Positions 7,468 through 14,448 of a stretch of 18,771 nt of DNA are shown one piece after another. Made by a program: the position numbers and the translations under genes. Position 1 is the first letter of the stretch, and every line of letters begins with the position of its first letter. Below the pieces are notes generated by a model. That model ran no database searches, had not been told where the DNA came from, and was given only the letters and a program-made list of their open reading frames with translations. Origin of the DNA: an uncultured Eubacteriales bacterium (lineage in GTDB: Bacteria; Bacillota; Clostridia; Oscillospirales; Acutalibacteraceae); the NCBI GenBank assembly GCA_934466515.1, contig CAKSLH010000013.1, positions 1 through 18,771 on the forward strand, written 5' to 3'.

Positions 7468-8579
7468 ACCGTTTTACCTGCCCCTACCACAATACTTAAA
7501 GCTATCACAAACATACAAAGCGTTATAAGAAGCACCGCGGAAATGACCGAAAAAACCGAATCAAACGCCTTTATAAGCGACGAGGTTTTAGAAAGCGAAA
7601 ACAGGTCGCTTATAATTCCCGTTATAAGAAAAACCGCCCGCCACATAAGAATTTCACAAAGCACCGGCAGGGCAATAATCACAAGCGCCGCAATAGCATA
7701 AGCCCCAACCGACGAGCGGATTACCGAAACCGAAGCCGCAACCGCCGATGCCGCCTCTGCAAGTGTTGCCCCTGCAACGGGGACGCATGTGCCGACTATA
7801 AATTTAGTAGTTTTAAGCCCCACCGTATCCGCGGCACTGCTTAAAGCCGACTGAATTCCCAAAATTCCCAAAAAGACGGTCGAAGCAAGCGACATTATCC
7901 AAAGCGCCGCATTTTTAACCGATTTTGCAAGCGCGGATTTTTCCGTAAGAGGCGAAACGGCGGAGCTTACCGAAAGCGCCGTATAGCCGCTCATTAAAGG
8001 AATAGTTATGAATGTGCATACGGCGCTTACCCCCTGCGCCGCACCCAAAAGCAGGGCGCCGGAAGCAAATGAGGTTGCGGTCTTTCCCGAAACTGCGACA
8101 ATTGATGTAAAAATAGGAATAAAGGCGAGCATAAAGTCGGTTATCGCTTTAACGGCGGTATTTGCGGCGGCGGCAGCCGAAAGAACATCCTTTATACTTA
8201 CCGCCGCAATACATAGGGTCCCCGCAAAAACCGCGGGAGCCATATTGGAGTCCGGCTTATTAAATGCCGACGCGGCGGAAAGTGCAAGAATAATTCCAAG
8301 CAGCAAAAAAAGCGCCTTAAGCGGTCTTTTTATACCGCTTTTAAAAAAAGTAAAAATATGCCCAAAAAAATCCAATGGATTCATATCAAAGGATAATTTC
8401 CCGTTTTCAATATCTATTCCGAATTCTTCCATATAATTTCTTGTGCTGTCATCAAGAGAGTATTTTAGGCTGTCCGCTCCGAAATCAATATTTTCATCAT
8501 TTCCCTCAGCCTTTGAGCTTAGGCTGAAAAAGCTTAAAAAAGCCATTAAAACGAAAAGAAACAAAACCCTTTTTTTCAT
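7464..8579 (-). CDS. spoIIIAE: Stage III sporulation protein AE
   Basis: A 371-residue polytopic protein. A signal-peptide-like start (MKKRVLFLFVLMAF... ending near SSKAEG) precedes an acidic extracytoplasmic stretch, and then seven or more helices rich in Ala/Val/Ser from about residue 80 to the end. Motifs typical of SpoIIIAE include SALLLGAAQGVSAVCTF and KFIVGTCVPVAGATLAEA. The open frame extends 24 codons further upstream, but the ATG at 8579 has AGGTGG seven bases away, overlaps the spoIIIAD stop by ATGA and yields the expected signal sequence, so the shorter form is chosen. The family is a putative transporter or channel component in the mother-cell membrane of the engulfed forespore. 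Confidence 0.92.
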   Translation of the reverse strand: MKKRVLFLFVLMAFLSFFSLSSKAEGNDENIDFGADSLKYSLDDSTRNYMEEFGIDIENGKLSFDMNPLDFFGHIFTFFKSGIKRPLKALFLLLGIILALSAASAFNKPDSNMAPAVFAGTLCIAAVSIKDVLSAAAAANTAVKAITDFMLAFIPIFTSIVAVSGKTATSFASGALLLGAAQGVSAVCTFITIPLMSGYTALSVSSAVSPLTEKSALAKSVKNAALWIMSLASTVFLGILGIQSALSSAADTVGLKTTKFIVGTCVPVAGATLAEAASAVAASVSVIRSSVGAYAIAALVIIALPVLCEILMWRAVFLITGIISDLFSLSKTSSLIKAFDSVFSVISAVLLITLCMFVIALSIVVGAGKTV

Positions 8580-8971
8580 ATTCCCGCCACCTCTAAAGCA
8601 ATTTTGAGAAGTGAAACGATCATCGGAATGCAAAGAGCGAACACCGCGCATTTCCCCGCAAGCTCCGCCTTTAGAGCAAGGGCGCTTTGCCCCGCGTCTC
8701 GGCAGGTATCGGCGGCAAATGCGGAAATATAAGATATTCCGAGAGCTTTTAAAACGGTTTCAAAGCAGGAAATATCAAGTCCTGCTCCCGAAAACGCACT
8801 TTTAACGGTTTTGATTACGGGAGAAAATCCTTTTATAAGCATTAAAACGCATACAATTCCTCCCGATACCGCAACCAAAACCGCAAGCTCGGAGCGGTAG
8901 TTTTTTAAAAAAGATGAAAGCAGAGCCGTTAAAAGCAAAATTATCAGTATTTTAATAAAATAACCGCTCAC
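8576..8971 (-). CDS. spoIIIAD: Stage III sporulation protein AD
   Basis: A 131-residue protein with four or five hydrophobic helices (near residues 5-22, 30-48, 75-92 and 105-130), about the same length as the Bacillus protein. It begins with GTG (CAC at 8969-8971 on the plus strand), which overlaps the spoIIIAC stop (GTGA). An AAAGGA-like ribosome site lies about 11 bases upstream. Conserved SpoIIIAD features include ISAFAADTCRDAGQSALA near residues 76-95. AC and AD are small integral membrane proteins of the channel base. Confidence 0.92.
   Translation of the reverse strand: MSGYFIKILIILLLTALLSSFLKNYRSELAVLVAVSGGIVCVLMLIKGFSPVIKTVKSAFSGAGLDISCFETVLKALGISYISAFAADTCRDAGQSALALKAELAGKCAVFALCIPMIVSLLKIALEVAGI
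8587..8592 (-). promoter_or_regulatory. Ribosome binding site that fixes the spoIIIAE start
   Basis: Minus strand AGGTGG, seven bases before the ATG at 8579. It supports the short form of SpoIIIAE and removes an apparent 76-bp overlap with spoIIIAD. Confidence 0.75.
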
Positions 8972-9162
8972 AATCCGAACAGTCCTTTTATTTCTGAAAA
9001 CAGATCCGCAATCGCGCCGACAATCATCATCAGCACCACAACAAGCCCCGCAAGGGTAGTAAGCATAGCCTGCTCCTCTCTTCCCGACCTTACAAGAAGC
9101 TGATGAAGAACCGTAACGATTATTCCTATTGCCGCAATTTTAAAAATAAAATCGACATCCAT
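8968..9162 (-). CDS. spoIIIAC: Stage III sporulation protein AC
   Basis: A 64-residue protein made of two membrane helices (about residues 5-25 and 33-55) joined by the short loop RSGREEQAM, which is highly typical of SpoIIIAC (Bacillus form about 68 residues). MDVDFIFKIAAIGIIV is the usual family start. AAAGGA near 9171-9175 sits eight bases upstream. It lies 13 bp after spoIIIAB and overlaps spoIIIAD by 4 bp. Confidence 0.94.
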   Translation of the reverse strand: MDVDFIFKIAAIGIIVTVLHQLLVRSGREEQAMLTTLAGLVVVLMMIVGAIADLFSEIKGLFGL

Positions 9163-9175
9163 TTTTAGTTTCCTT

Positions 9176-9631
9176 TCATATTAAAAATATACAAAGCGCA
9201 AGCCCTGCACATATTCCGAGAGTTTTAAAAAGCGGTGCGTTTTTCTTAGCCGCAAGAGCCGCCTTTTCATACTGAATTTCCGTAAGCTTAACGGCTATTC
9301 CTATATTGTTGATTTCATTTTCGGTATTGCTAAGACCGAAGGATTTAAAGAAATTTTCTAAAATTTCAATATCCTCTTTTAAAAGATATTCGGAATTTAT
9401 TTTTATTTCACCGCTTTTAACGGTTATCTCATTTTCCTTAAAGCAGCTTTCTATAAGCCTTATTCTGTCAAATCCGCCGCTTTTAATAACGCACTGCATT
9501 TTGATAAGCCCGTCCGAAATGCTTTTAAGCTTTTTTTGCCTTTTTAAGTATTTGACCGAGGCGTTCATTCCGAAAGCGGAAGCCGCCGTGAATACAAGCA
9601 CACAGCCTAAAATTTTTATTATAATACTCAT
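9176..9631 (-). CDS. spoIIIAB: Stage III sporulation protein AB
   Basis: A 151-residue protein with an N-terminal helix (about 3-22), an alpha-helical soluble middle and a C-terminal helix (about 133-151). The arrangement and segments such as YLKRQKKLKSISDGLIKMQC and AALAAKKNAPLFKTLGICAG match SpoIIIAB, which resembles type II secretion GspF-like proteins. It is slightly shorter than the Bacillus protein. AAAGG at 9641-9645 is nine bases from the ATG, inside the end of spoIIIAA, whose stop is 1 bp upstream of this start. Confidence 0.92.
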   Translation of the reverse strand: MSIIIKILGCVLVFTAASAFGMNASVKYLKRQKKLKSISDGLIKMQCVIKSGGFDRIRLIESCFKENEITVKSGEIKINSEYLLKEDIEILENFFKSFGLSNTENEINNIGIAVKLTEIQYEKAALAAKKNAPLFKTLGICAGLALCIFLI

Positions 9632-9632
9632 T

Positions 9633-10523
9633 TTAAATGTCCTTTACGGGTATTACTCTCGGCGGATACCGATGTGCAGGCGATAAAAGCACCGTGTTTT
9701 TTACAGCGCCGCTGTTTAACAGAATTTTTATAACCCTGCGCTCCTTTAAATCGCTTATATTTCCCGCATGCGCGCTTGTTATAACGCTTATTCCGCTGTT
9801 AAAGCACTCTGTAACCGCCTGTGCCTGAGAAATGCTTCCGATTTCATCAAAAATTACAATCTGGGGATATAAGGTCCGAAGAGCCGTTTCTATCCCCTTT
9901 CTTTTATCGGAAATTTTTAAAACATCGCAGTTTTCTCCCAAATCTTCAAAATCCGATGAAAAAAGCTCGTTTCTTGTATCAATGACCGCAACTCTTAAGC
10001 TTTCCTTTCCCGAAGAAAGCCTTTTTGCGCAGTCTCTTAAAAAAGAGGTCTTTCCGCTCCCCGGAGGCCCTGCGACAAGAACGCCCGATTTTAAAATTTC
10101 CGCAGGCACCGATGCGGAAACATTTTTAAGTCTGTTTGCAATTCTTATATTTAAAGATGTGATGTCGCAAAAATCCCCGTTATCAAGAAAGGTTCCGCAA
10201 ATTCCGACGCGGTGTCCTCCCTCAAGACTTATAAAGCCCCTCGCTATTTCCCTGTCATGAGAAAAAACGGAATTATTGCAAAGAGAGTTAAAAGCTCCGC
10301 TTATGTCAGAGGCCGAAACTATAAAAGAATTATCGCCTACGGTATCGGAAACGCTCCCGTCTTTATTTATAAAAAGCGTTTTTCCGTCAACTGTAACCGC
10401 CGCAGGCTTGAACGCTCTAAGTCTTATTTCTTCAACCGTTGAGTTTAAAATTTCAGAAAATTCAAGACCGCGCCTTATTTTAAAAGGTAAATTTGAAATT
10501 ATGCTTTTATATTCTTCCTTCAT
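9633..10523 (-). CDS. spoIIIAA: Stage III sporulation protein AA, ATPase
   Basis: A 296-residue cytoplasmic ATPase of the mother cell, related to secretion ATPases and thought to energise the channel. Walker A is GPPGSGKTS (residues 152-160) and Walker B is IVIFDEIG (222-229, Asp226/Glu227). A TSAHAG motif (249-254) and the DTRNEL segment (182-187) match the family. The N-terminal half contains EEIRLRAFKPA and the conserved GGHRVGICGT (102-111). Length is close to the Bacillus protein (about 307). The ribosome site GGTGG (10528-10532) is only about five bases from the ATG, tighter than elsewhere in the operon. First gene of the operon. Confidence 0.95.
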   Translation of the reverse strand: MKEEYKSIISNLPFKIRRGLEFSEILNSTVEEIRLRAFKPAAVTVDGKTLFINKDGSVSDTVGDNSFIVSASDISGAFNSLCNNSVFSHDREIARGFISLEGGHRVGICGTFLDNGDFCDITSLNIRIANRLKNVSASVPAEILKSGVLVAGPPGSGKTSFLRDCAKRLSSGKESLRVAVIDTRNELFSSDFEDLGENCDVLKISDKRKGIETALRTLYPQIVIFDEIGSISQAQAVTECFNSGISVITSAHAGNISDLKERRVIKILLNSGAVKNTVLLSPAHRYPPRVIPVKDI

Positions 10524-10550
10524 TTTTCCACCTGCCTGTCCTTTTCTAAA

Positions 10551-10580
10551 TTCTTATGAGCGCACGATTTGAAATATAAC
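10551..10580 (-). promoter_or_regulatory. spoIIIAA: Candidate sigma-E promoter of spoIIIA
   Basis: On the minus strand GTTATATT (10573-10580) resembles the sigma-E -35 element. A 14-base spacer and CATAAGAA (10551-10558) follow, where CATA is the most conserved part of the sigma-E -10 element. Spacing and position (about 20-30 bases before the gene) fit. The spoIIIA operon is a known sigma-E target in Bacillus and Clostridium. The -35 box lies just after the terminator stem of yebC. The match is by eye. Confidence 0.55.
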
Positions 10581-10581
10581 A

Positions 10582-10617
10582 AACGCCCTGCGATTTTTTT
10601 GAAAATCGCAGGGCGTT
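10582..10617 (-). terminator. Strong hairpin terminator after yebC
   Basis: A perfect 16-bp inverted repeat (10582-10597 with 10602-10617) with a 4-base loop lies 80 bp past the yebC stop. In the minus-strand RNA it is followed by a U-rich but interrupted tail (UUUGUUAUAUUU). The plus side has no T tract, so it acts leftward, ending the dus-yebC unit before spoIIIA. Confidence 0.85.
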
Positions 10618-10696
10618 GTGATACCTGATTTATGTTAAATTTATAATATTTTTTATGTTATAATTTATGGCTAAAAACAGAAAAATCCGCTTACAA

Positions 10697-11428
10697 TCAG
10701 TCCTCGGGCATTTCCCAGTTGTGCCAGATAGCCTGAACATCATCGTTTTCTTCAAGCATATCAATAAGCTTTTCCATTTTTTCTCTCGAAGCCTCGTCCT
10801 CAATCTCAGAGGTGGTATTCGGGATATACTGAACCTCGGCTGAAAGGAATGAATAGCCCTTTTCTTCCAAAGCGTCTCTTACCTTGCCTAAATCATTCGG
10901 GTCGGTAGTGATTTCGAAAACATCGCCGTCAAAATTAAAGTCCTCGGCGCCTGCGTCCAAAGCCGCTTCCATGACCTCGTCCTCGTCATGGCCTTCGCCT
11001 TCTATCTCAATAACGCCCTTGCGCTCAAACATAAACATAACAGAGCCCGTCTGTCCTAAGTTTCCTCCGCACTTGTCAAAATAATGGCGGATATCGCCTG
11101 CCGTACGGTTTCTGTTATCGGTAAGAGTTTCAACTACTACTGCGATTCCGCAGGGACCGTAGCCCTCATAGATTAACTCCTCGTATTCGTTTCCGCCCTG
11201 CTCGCCCGCGGCTTTTTTGATAATTCTTTCGATATTATCGTTAGGCACATTTGCCGCCTTGGCTTTGGCAACCGCGTCCTTAAGGCGGCTGTTCTCGTTC
11301 AAATTAGGTCCGCCCTGTTTTACGATAACGGAAATTTCCTTACCGATTTTTGTGAAAATTTTTGCCTTTGCAGCGTCTGTCTTTTCTTTTTTACGCTTAA
11401 TATTGTTCCATTTTGAATGTCCTGACAT
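10697..11428 (-). CDS. yebC: YebC/PmpR (TACO1) family protein
   Basis: A 243-residue, full-length member of the YebC/TACO1 family. It has the canonical start MSGHSKWNNIKRKKEKTDA, the EGYGPCGIAVVVETLTDN segment (residues 89-106), and the GNLGQTGSVMFMF motif near 120-132. Family members were long described as transcription regulators; more recent work links some to relief of ribosome stalling at proline-rich stretches. It is cytoplasmic. AAGGAA at 11435-11440 gives a six-base spacing. Only 33 bp separate it from dus upstream, with no visible promoter, so it is the last gene of the unit that starts at 13853. Confidence 0.95.
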   Translation of the reverse strand: MSGHSKWNNIKRKKEKTDAAKAKIFTKIGKEISVIVKQGGPNLNENSRLKDAVAKAKAANVPNDNIERIIKKAAGEQGGNEYEELIYEGYGPCGIAVVVETLTDNRNRTAGDIRHYFDKCGGNLGQTGSVMFMFERKGVIEIEGEGHDEDEVMEAALDAGAEDFNFDGDVFEITTDPNDLGKVRDALEEKGYSFLSAEVQYIPNTTSEIEDEASREKMEKLIDMLEENDDVQAIWHNWEMPED

Positions 11429-11461
11429 ATTCTATTCCTTCTTTCAAGCCTTATTATTCTA

Positions 11462-12430
11462 TCATAACAAAGCATTTTGTTCAAGTGCTTTTTCGCATAT
11501 CCTTTTTGCATCCTCAAAAGAGCTTACCTCTCCGCATTCGCGCCGCAGTGCCGCCGCTCCCCTAATGCCTGAAATATACCATGCCAAATGCTTTCTTGAT
11601 TCAAGCACCGCGATATGAGGGTCCTTGTATTTTTCCATAAGCATTATTTGCTCAAGGCAAATCTCAAGCCTTTTTTCAAGAGTAGGCGGAGTATACTCTT
11701 TTCCCTCAAAAGCCGCGTTTATTTCTTCGAAAATAAACGGATTGCCTCTCGCCGCTCTGCCGACCATTAAAAAATCGCAGCTTGTAGCTTTTAGCATATC
11801 CTCAGCCGATTTTGCGTCGGTAATATCCCCGTTTGCTATAACAGGGATTTTAACCGACTCTTTTACTTTCTTTATGGTTTCTTTGTCAACAGGAGGAGCA
11901 TACATCTGAGCGCGCGTTCTTCCGTGCACCGTTATTGCCGAGGCGCCTGCCTGCTCGCAAAGAACGGCTAAGCGCGGCGCGGTTAAATGCTCAGCGTCTG
12001 TTCCCGTCCTCATTTTAACGGTTACCGGAATTTTAACCGCGTTTACTACCCTGTTTACGATTTCCGCCGCTTTTTCGGGGTCTGCCATTAGAGCGCTTCC
12101 GCCGCCGTTTCCCGCAACCTTTGGCGCAGGACAGCCCATATTTATATCTATAAAATCGGGTCCCTGCTGTTCGGCAAATTTCGCCGCCAGAGCCATGATT
12201 TCAGGGTCGCTCCCGAATATCTGCGAGGCAAAGGGAGCGCCGTTTTTATCGGCGGAAATAAGCTCTTTGGATTTTTTATCGCCGAGGGATATTCCCTTAG
12301 CGCTCGTAAGCTCGCCTACGGTGAAAGCCGCTCCGAAACGGACGCATATTTCCCTCATTGCTCTGTCCGCAACCCCTGCCATAGGTGCAAGGGCGGCATG
12401 ACCGCTTATCTCAATGTTTTTAATTTTCAT
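11462..12430 (-). CDS. dus: tRNA-dihydrouridine synthase (DusB/NifR3 family)
   Basis: A 322-residue flavoenzyme that reduces uridine to dihydrouridine in the tRNA D-loop. Family motifs in order are ALAPMAGVADR near the start, MGCPAPKVAGNGGGSAL with the catalytic Cys (about residues 98-115), VTVKMRTG, ITVHGRTRAQMY, VIANGDI and LMVGRAARGNPF. These define an FMN-binding TIM barrel followed by a helical C-terminus. The frame opens nine codons further upstream (12457), but that start lacks a ribosome site and overlaps the previous gene by 20 bp. The ATG at 12430 gives MKIKNIEISGHAALAPMAG, the usual family start, 7 bp after the LRR gene stop. It shares a unit with yebC, another translation-related gene. 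Confidence 0.93.
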   Translation of the reverse strand: MKIKNIEISGHAALAPMAGVADRAMREICVRFGAAFTVGELTSAKGISLGDKKSKELISADKNGAPFASQIFGSDPEIMALAAKFAEQQGPDFIDINMGCPAPKVAGNGGGSALMADPEKAAEIVNRVVNAVKIPVTVKMRTGTDAEHLTAPRLAVLCEQAGASAITVHGRTRAQMYAPPVDKETIKKVKESVKIPVIANGDITDAKSAEDMLKATSCDFLMVGRAARGNPFIFEEINAAFEGKEYTPPTLEKRLEICLEQIMLMEKYKDPHIAVLESRKHLAWYISGIRGAAALRRECGEVSSFEDAKRICEKALEQNALL

Positions 12431-12437
12431 ATACCGA

Positions 12438-13424
12438 TTATCCGTTCCATTCAACATATTTTGCCGACCAATACATTTTTGCTTTATCCTTAAGTCCAGT
12501 AGAAGACGGAGCGTAAATTGTCAGCTCAACCTTGCGGTTGTAAGAATTCGAAAAAGCATAATTATCAACGCTTATATCCGTTGAAGCAATATAAACGGCA
12601 GAAAGATTATTACAGGGCGAAAACGCACTGTTTCCGATTTTAATAACGCTTTTAGGAATTGTTATCCGAGAAACGGAACTGCAACCCGAAAAAGCGTGGT
12701 CATTTATTGTTTTAAGAGTTTCGGGCAGAATAATGCTATTTATTTTTTTATAATAAAAGGCTCTTTCGCCGATACTGATTACAGGCTTGCCGTCAATAGT
12801 ATCGGGAATCGAATATTCGCCGCTTGCATTCTCATTTGCTATACCTGTTATTTCAATTCCGCCACTGACGGCTTTAAAGCTGAAGGTCTGCTTTTCGGCT
12901 TCTGTCTGCGAAGCCTGAGAAGAAAAGCTTTCCGAAGAAGCTGACGAGATACTGTTCGAAGAATTTTTCGATGAAGCCGCTTTTGAAGACGAGGAAGAAG
13001 AGCTTTTGCCCGCTGCTTGCGATTTCGATTCAGAAGCAGGCACATCTCCGTTTTCGGACAATTCGGAATTTCGCCCTTTAAAGTTTTCAGAAATCTGCGC
13101 GTCGGAATTCGTGGTTTCTCGGCTTGAATTTTCATCGGTTAAATCGCCGTTTTGACTTAAGTCTTTTTTTGTACTCTCATATTTTGAATTTGTAAGCTTT
13201 CCTGCCGTGAATACATTTCCGCCGCTTTTCGGCTTAAAAATAATAATCGCCGTAACAGCAAAAAGCACCGCCGCCAAAGGCAGAAAAATCATTAAAGCGC
13301 TTTTTAATGAAAGCCTTTTGATTTTATGCTCCTTTGCGTTTTTAAGATTAAGCGGCCGCATGCAGTAAAGACAGAATTCGGCATTGTCTAAAAGCTCTTT
13401 TGAGCAGTAAGGACACTTTTTCAT
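12438..13424 (-). CDS. Zinc-ribbon membrane protein with BspA-type leucine-rich repeats
   Basis: A 328-residue protein. Residues 4-21 form a zinc ribbon (CPYC...CLYC). A basic patch and one membrane helix (about 42-64) follow, then a long Ser/Lys/Asn-rich stalk (about 66-180) with an uninterrupted run of seven Ser. The C-terminal domain (about 182-328) has BspA/LRR_5 repeats with the pattern ISIGERAFYY, LKTINDHAFSGCSSVSRI and VIKIGNSAFSPCNNLSAV. The ribbon is cytoplasmic and the repeat domain probably outside, suited to binding other proteins or surfaces. A weak AGGG at 13434-13437 lies nine bases upstream. It sits 6 bp after the HTH-like gene and 7 bp before dus. I infer a surface sensor or adhesion role; nothing proves it. 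Confidence 0.8.
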   Translation of the reverse strand: MKKCPYCSKELLDNAEFCLYCMRPLNLKNAKEHKIKRLSLKSALMIFLPLAAVLFAVTAIIIFKPKSGGNVFTAGKLTNSKYESTKKDLSQNGDLTDENSSRETTNSDAQISENFKGRNSELSENGDVPASESKSQAAGKSSSSSSSKAASSKNSSNSISSASSESFSSQASQTEAEKQTFSFKAVSGGIEITGIANENASGEYSIPDTIDGKPVISIGERAFYYKKINSIILPETLKTINDHAFSGCSSVSRITIPKSVIKIGNSAFSPCNNLSAVYIASTDISVDNYAFSNSYNRKVELTIYAPSSTGLKDKAKMYWSAKYVEWNG

Positions 13425-13430
13425 AACAAA

Positions 13431-13853
13431 TTACCCTAAAGTATCAAAGCCGTAATCATAAAGCATTCCGTTGATTTTAATCAAATCGTATTTTTTAAAA
13501 ATTCCGAAAGCCACAATACAGTCAAACGGATTTTTAACATAAAGCGAGGCATAGCCCGAGGATTTTAAAAGTCCGTTGACCTCTTCAAGCGGCAGTCCCA
13601 TTCCGATAGCTATACATAAAAGCTTTGTTCTGTCCGGTCTTCTGGAACCCGCAAAAATCTGATAGGCATAAATTTCATTCAGCTCCGAAGCCTTAACAGC
13701 TTCCGACTTTTTAATGTTGTATTTTTTAAGAAGCCTTTCAAGATTTTCGTGAAGCTCGGTTGTTATTATATTTTCTTCATTTGAGCTTAGAAAATCCCTG
13801 AAATCAGAGCAGGCTTTCAGCTCCGAAAGCATTTCTGAGGTATCTTTTCGCAT
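13431..13853 (-). CDS. Small HTH-like protein of unknown function
   Basis: A 140-residue soluble protein. Residues about 38-85 look like a divergent XRE-type helix-turn-helix: LLKKYNIKKSEAVKASELNEIYAYQIFAGSRRPDR has the family's helix, turn and recognition-helix spacing, with SRRPDR in place of the usual G.R.Ps. The C-terminal 50 residues (VNGLLKSSGYASLYVKNP...) are helical and resemble a short domain I recall in Clostridia HTH proteins found near surface proteins or Ser/Thr kinases. GGGG at 13861-13864 lies seven bases before the ATG. It is the first gene after the strong promoter at 13900-13928. It could regulate or interact with the LRR protein it precedes; the function is not known. Confidence 0.7.
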   Translation of the reverse strand: MRKDTSEMLSELKACSDFRDFLSSNEENIITTELHENLERLLKKYNIKKSEAVKASELNEIYAYQIFAGSRRPDRTKLLCIAIGMGLPLEEVNGLLKSSGYASLYVKNPFDCIVAFGIFKKYDLIKINGMLYDYGFDTLG

Positions 13854-13887
13854 TTCAATTCCCCTTAGATTTTATCCTGTCACAAAC

Positions 13888-13919
13888 AGCATTTTAAAAA
13901 TTTTATCACAAAAAATGCT
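13888..13919. promoter_or_regulatory. Inverted repeat centred on the -10 box of the leftward promoter
   Basis: AGCATTTT (13888-13895) and AAAATGCT (13912-13919) form an inverted repeat whose centre falls inside the -10 box at 13900-13905. The same AAGCATT word occurs twice at the rightward promoter (14413-14419 and 14433-14439). A dyad over the -10 is a natural repressor site. The binding protein is inferred to be the neighbouring XRE protein. Confidence 0.45.
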
Positions 13920-13928
13920 TACAGTCAA
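13900..13928 (-). promoter_or_regulatory. Strong sigma-A-type promoter of the HTH-LRR-dus-yebC unit
   Basis: Minus strand: -35 TTGACT (13923-13928), exact 17-bp spacer, -10 TAAAAT (13900-13905) with an upstream TGA that makes it extended. The start codon is about 47 bases downstream of the -10. The whole element, spacer included, is nearly duplicated at 14425-14453 on the other strand. Confidence 0.8.
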
Positions 13929-13945
13929 CAATTCGGATTTTTTTA

Positions 13946-13965
13946 AAAATTAAGCTCCCTGCTTA
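13946..13965 (-). terminator. Weak terminator-like hairpin after xre
   Basis: The minus strand reads TAAGC-AGGGA-GCTTA (13951-13965) followed by ATTTTT. The 5-bp stem is short for an intrinsic terminator, but its position between xre and the next promoter is appropriate. Confidence 0.3.
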
Positions 13966-14006
13966 GGACAAAACCGCACCTGATAATTATAATAAATAAA
14001 CGAGGG

Positions 14007-14345
14007 TCAAAGATCGTCGATTTTATCCGCAAGCGCCTTTACAGCGGAAACAAAAACCCTAACCTTTTCGTCGCTCTTTCCCTCAAGCCTTGAATATATG
14101 CTTTTAAAAACTTCGCCCATATCGTCCTGCGAATCAAAAAACAAGCTGTCTAAGCTGACATTTAACTCTTTTGAGATTTTAAAAAGCGTTTCAAGCGACG
14201 GAATTCTCGTTCCACGCTCTATATGACCTATGTGCGCCGCCGAAACAGAGCAAAGCTCGCTTAATTTTTCCTGACTTAAGCCCTTGTTTTTTCTTGCAAT
14301 CCTTATCCTGTTGCCTAAGGCGGCATAATCAATAAGTTTATCCAT
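14007..14345 (-). CDS. XRE-family helix-turn-helix regulator
   Basis: A 112-residue protein with a classic Cro/cI-type HTH at about residues 10-64: RIRIARKNKGLSQEKLSEL, then the recognition segment SAAHIGHIERGTRIPS and the closing LFKISKELNVSLDSLF. A short helical C-terminus (about 70-112) probably mediates dimerisation. The frame opens at a GTG (14357), but that codon is part of the ribosome site AGGTG (14355-14359). The ATG at 14345 is nine bases away and preferred. The gene lies between two almost identical promoters that fire away from it, which makes it the obvious candidate regulator of both. Confidence 0.9.
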   Translation of the reverse strand: MDKLIDYAALGNRIRIARKNKGLSQEKLSELCSVSAAHIGHIERGTRIPSLETLFKISKELNVSLDSLFFDSQDDMGEVFKSIYSRLEGKSDEKVRVFVSAVKALADKIDDL

Positions 14346-14354
14346 TCCGGCAAT

Positions 14355-14359
14355 CACCT
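14355..14359 (-). promoter_or_regulatory. Ribosome binding site that fixes the xre start
   Basis: Minus strand AGGTG, nine bases before the ATG at 14345. It includes the alternative GTG codon itself, so the longer form of the protein is unlikely. Confidence 0.75.
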
Positions 14360-14375
14360 CACTGCTTTTAAGTTT

Positions 14376-14404
14376 ATTTTAATTCAATAAGCAGTTTTTA
14401 TGAA
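14376..14404 (-). promoter_or_regulatory. Possible promoter of xre
   Basis: Minus strand TTCATA (14399-14404), 17-bp spacer, TAAAAT (14376-14381). The -35 is a four-of-six match and the -10 is good. It is divergent from the rightward promoter, with about 20 bp between the two -35 boxes. That gap contains the first AAGCATT word, so one bound regulator could affect both. Confidence 0.45.
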
Positions 14405-14410
14405 TAAACC

Positions 14411-14448
14411 GAAAGCATTTTATCTTGACTGTAAGCATTATTTATGAT
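14411..14448. promoter_or_regulatory. Direct repeat (two AAGCATT boxes 20 bp apart), candidate operator
   Basis: Two 15-18-base boxes, 14411-14428 and 14431-14448, share GnAAGCATTnTnTnT with 12 of the first 15 bases equal. They start 20 bp apart, about two helical turns, so bound dimers would lie on one face. The second box overlaps the spacer of the rightward promoter; the first lies between the divergent -35 boxes. Confidence 0.45.

Noticed and set aside
7464..8651. Long overlap of spoIIIAE with spoIIIAD as a real gene overlap or frameshift signal
   Set aside because: The ribosome site and ATGA junction show a start at 8579, so the overlap is only 4 bp.
10618..10696. Promoter-like AT-rich sequence on the plus strand (TTATGTTATAAT region)
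   Set aside because: No plus-strand gene follows. The stretch is the 3' end of the yebC transcript and its base composition explains the match.
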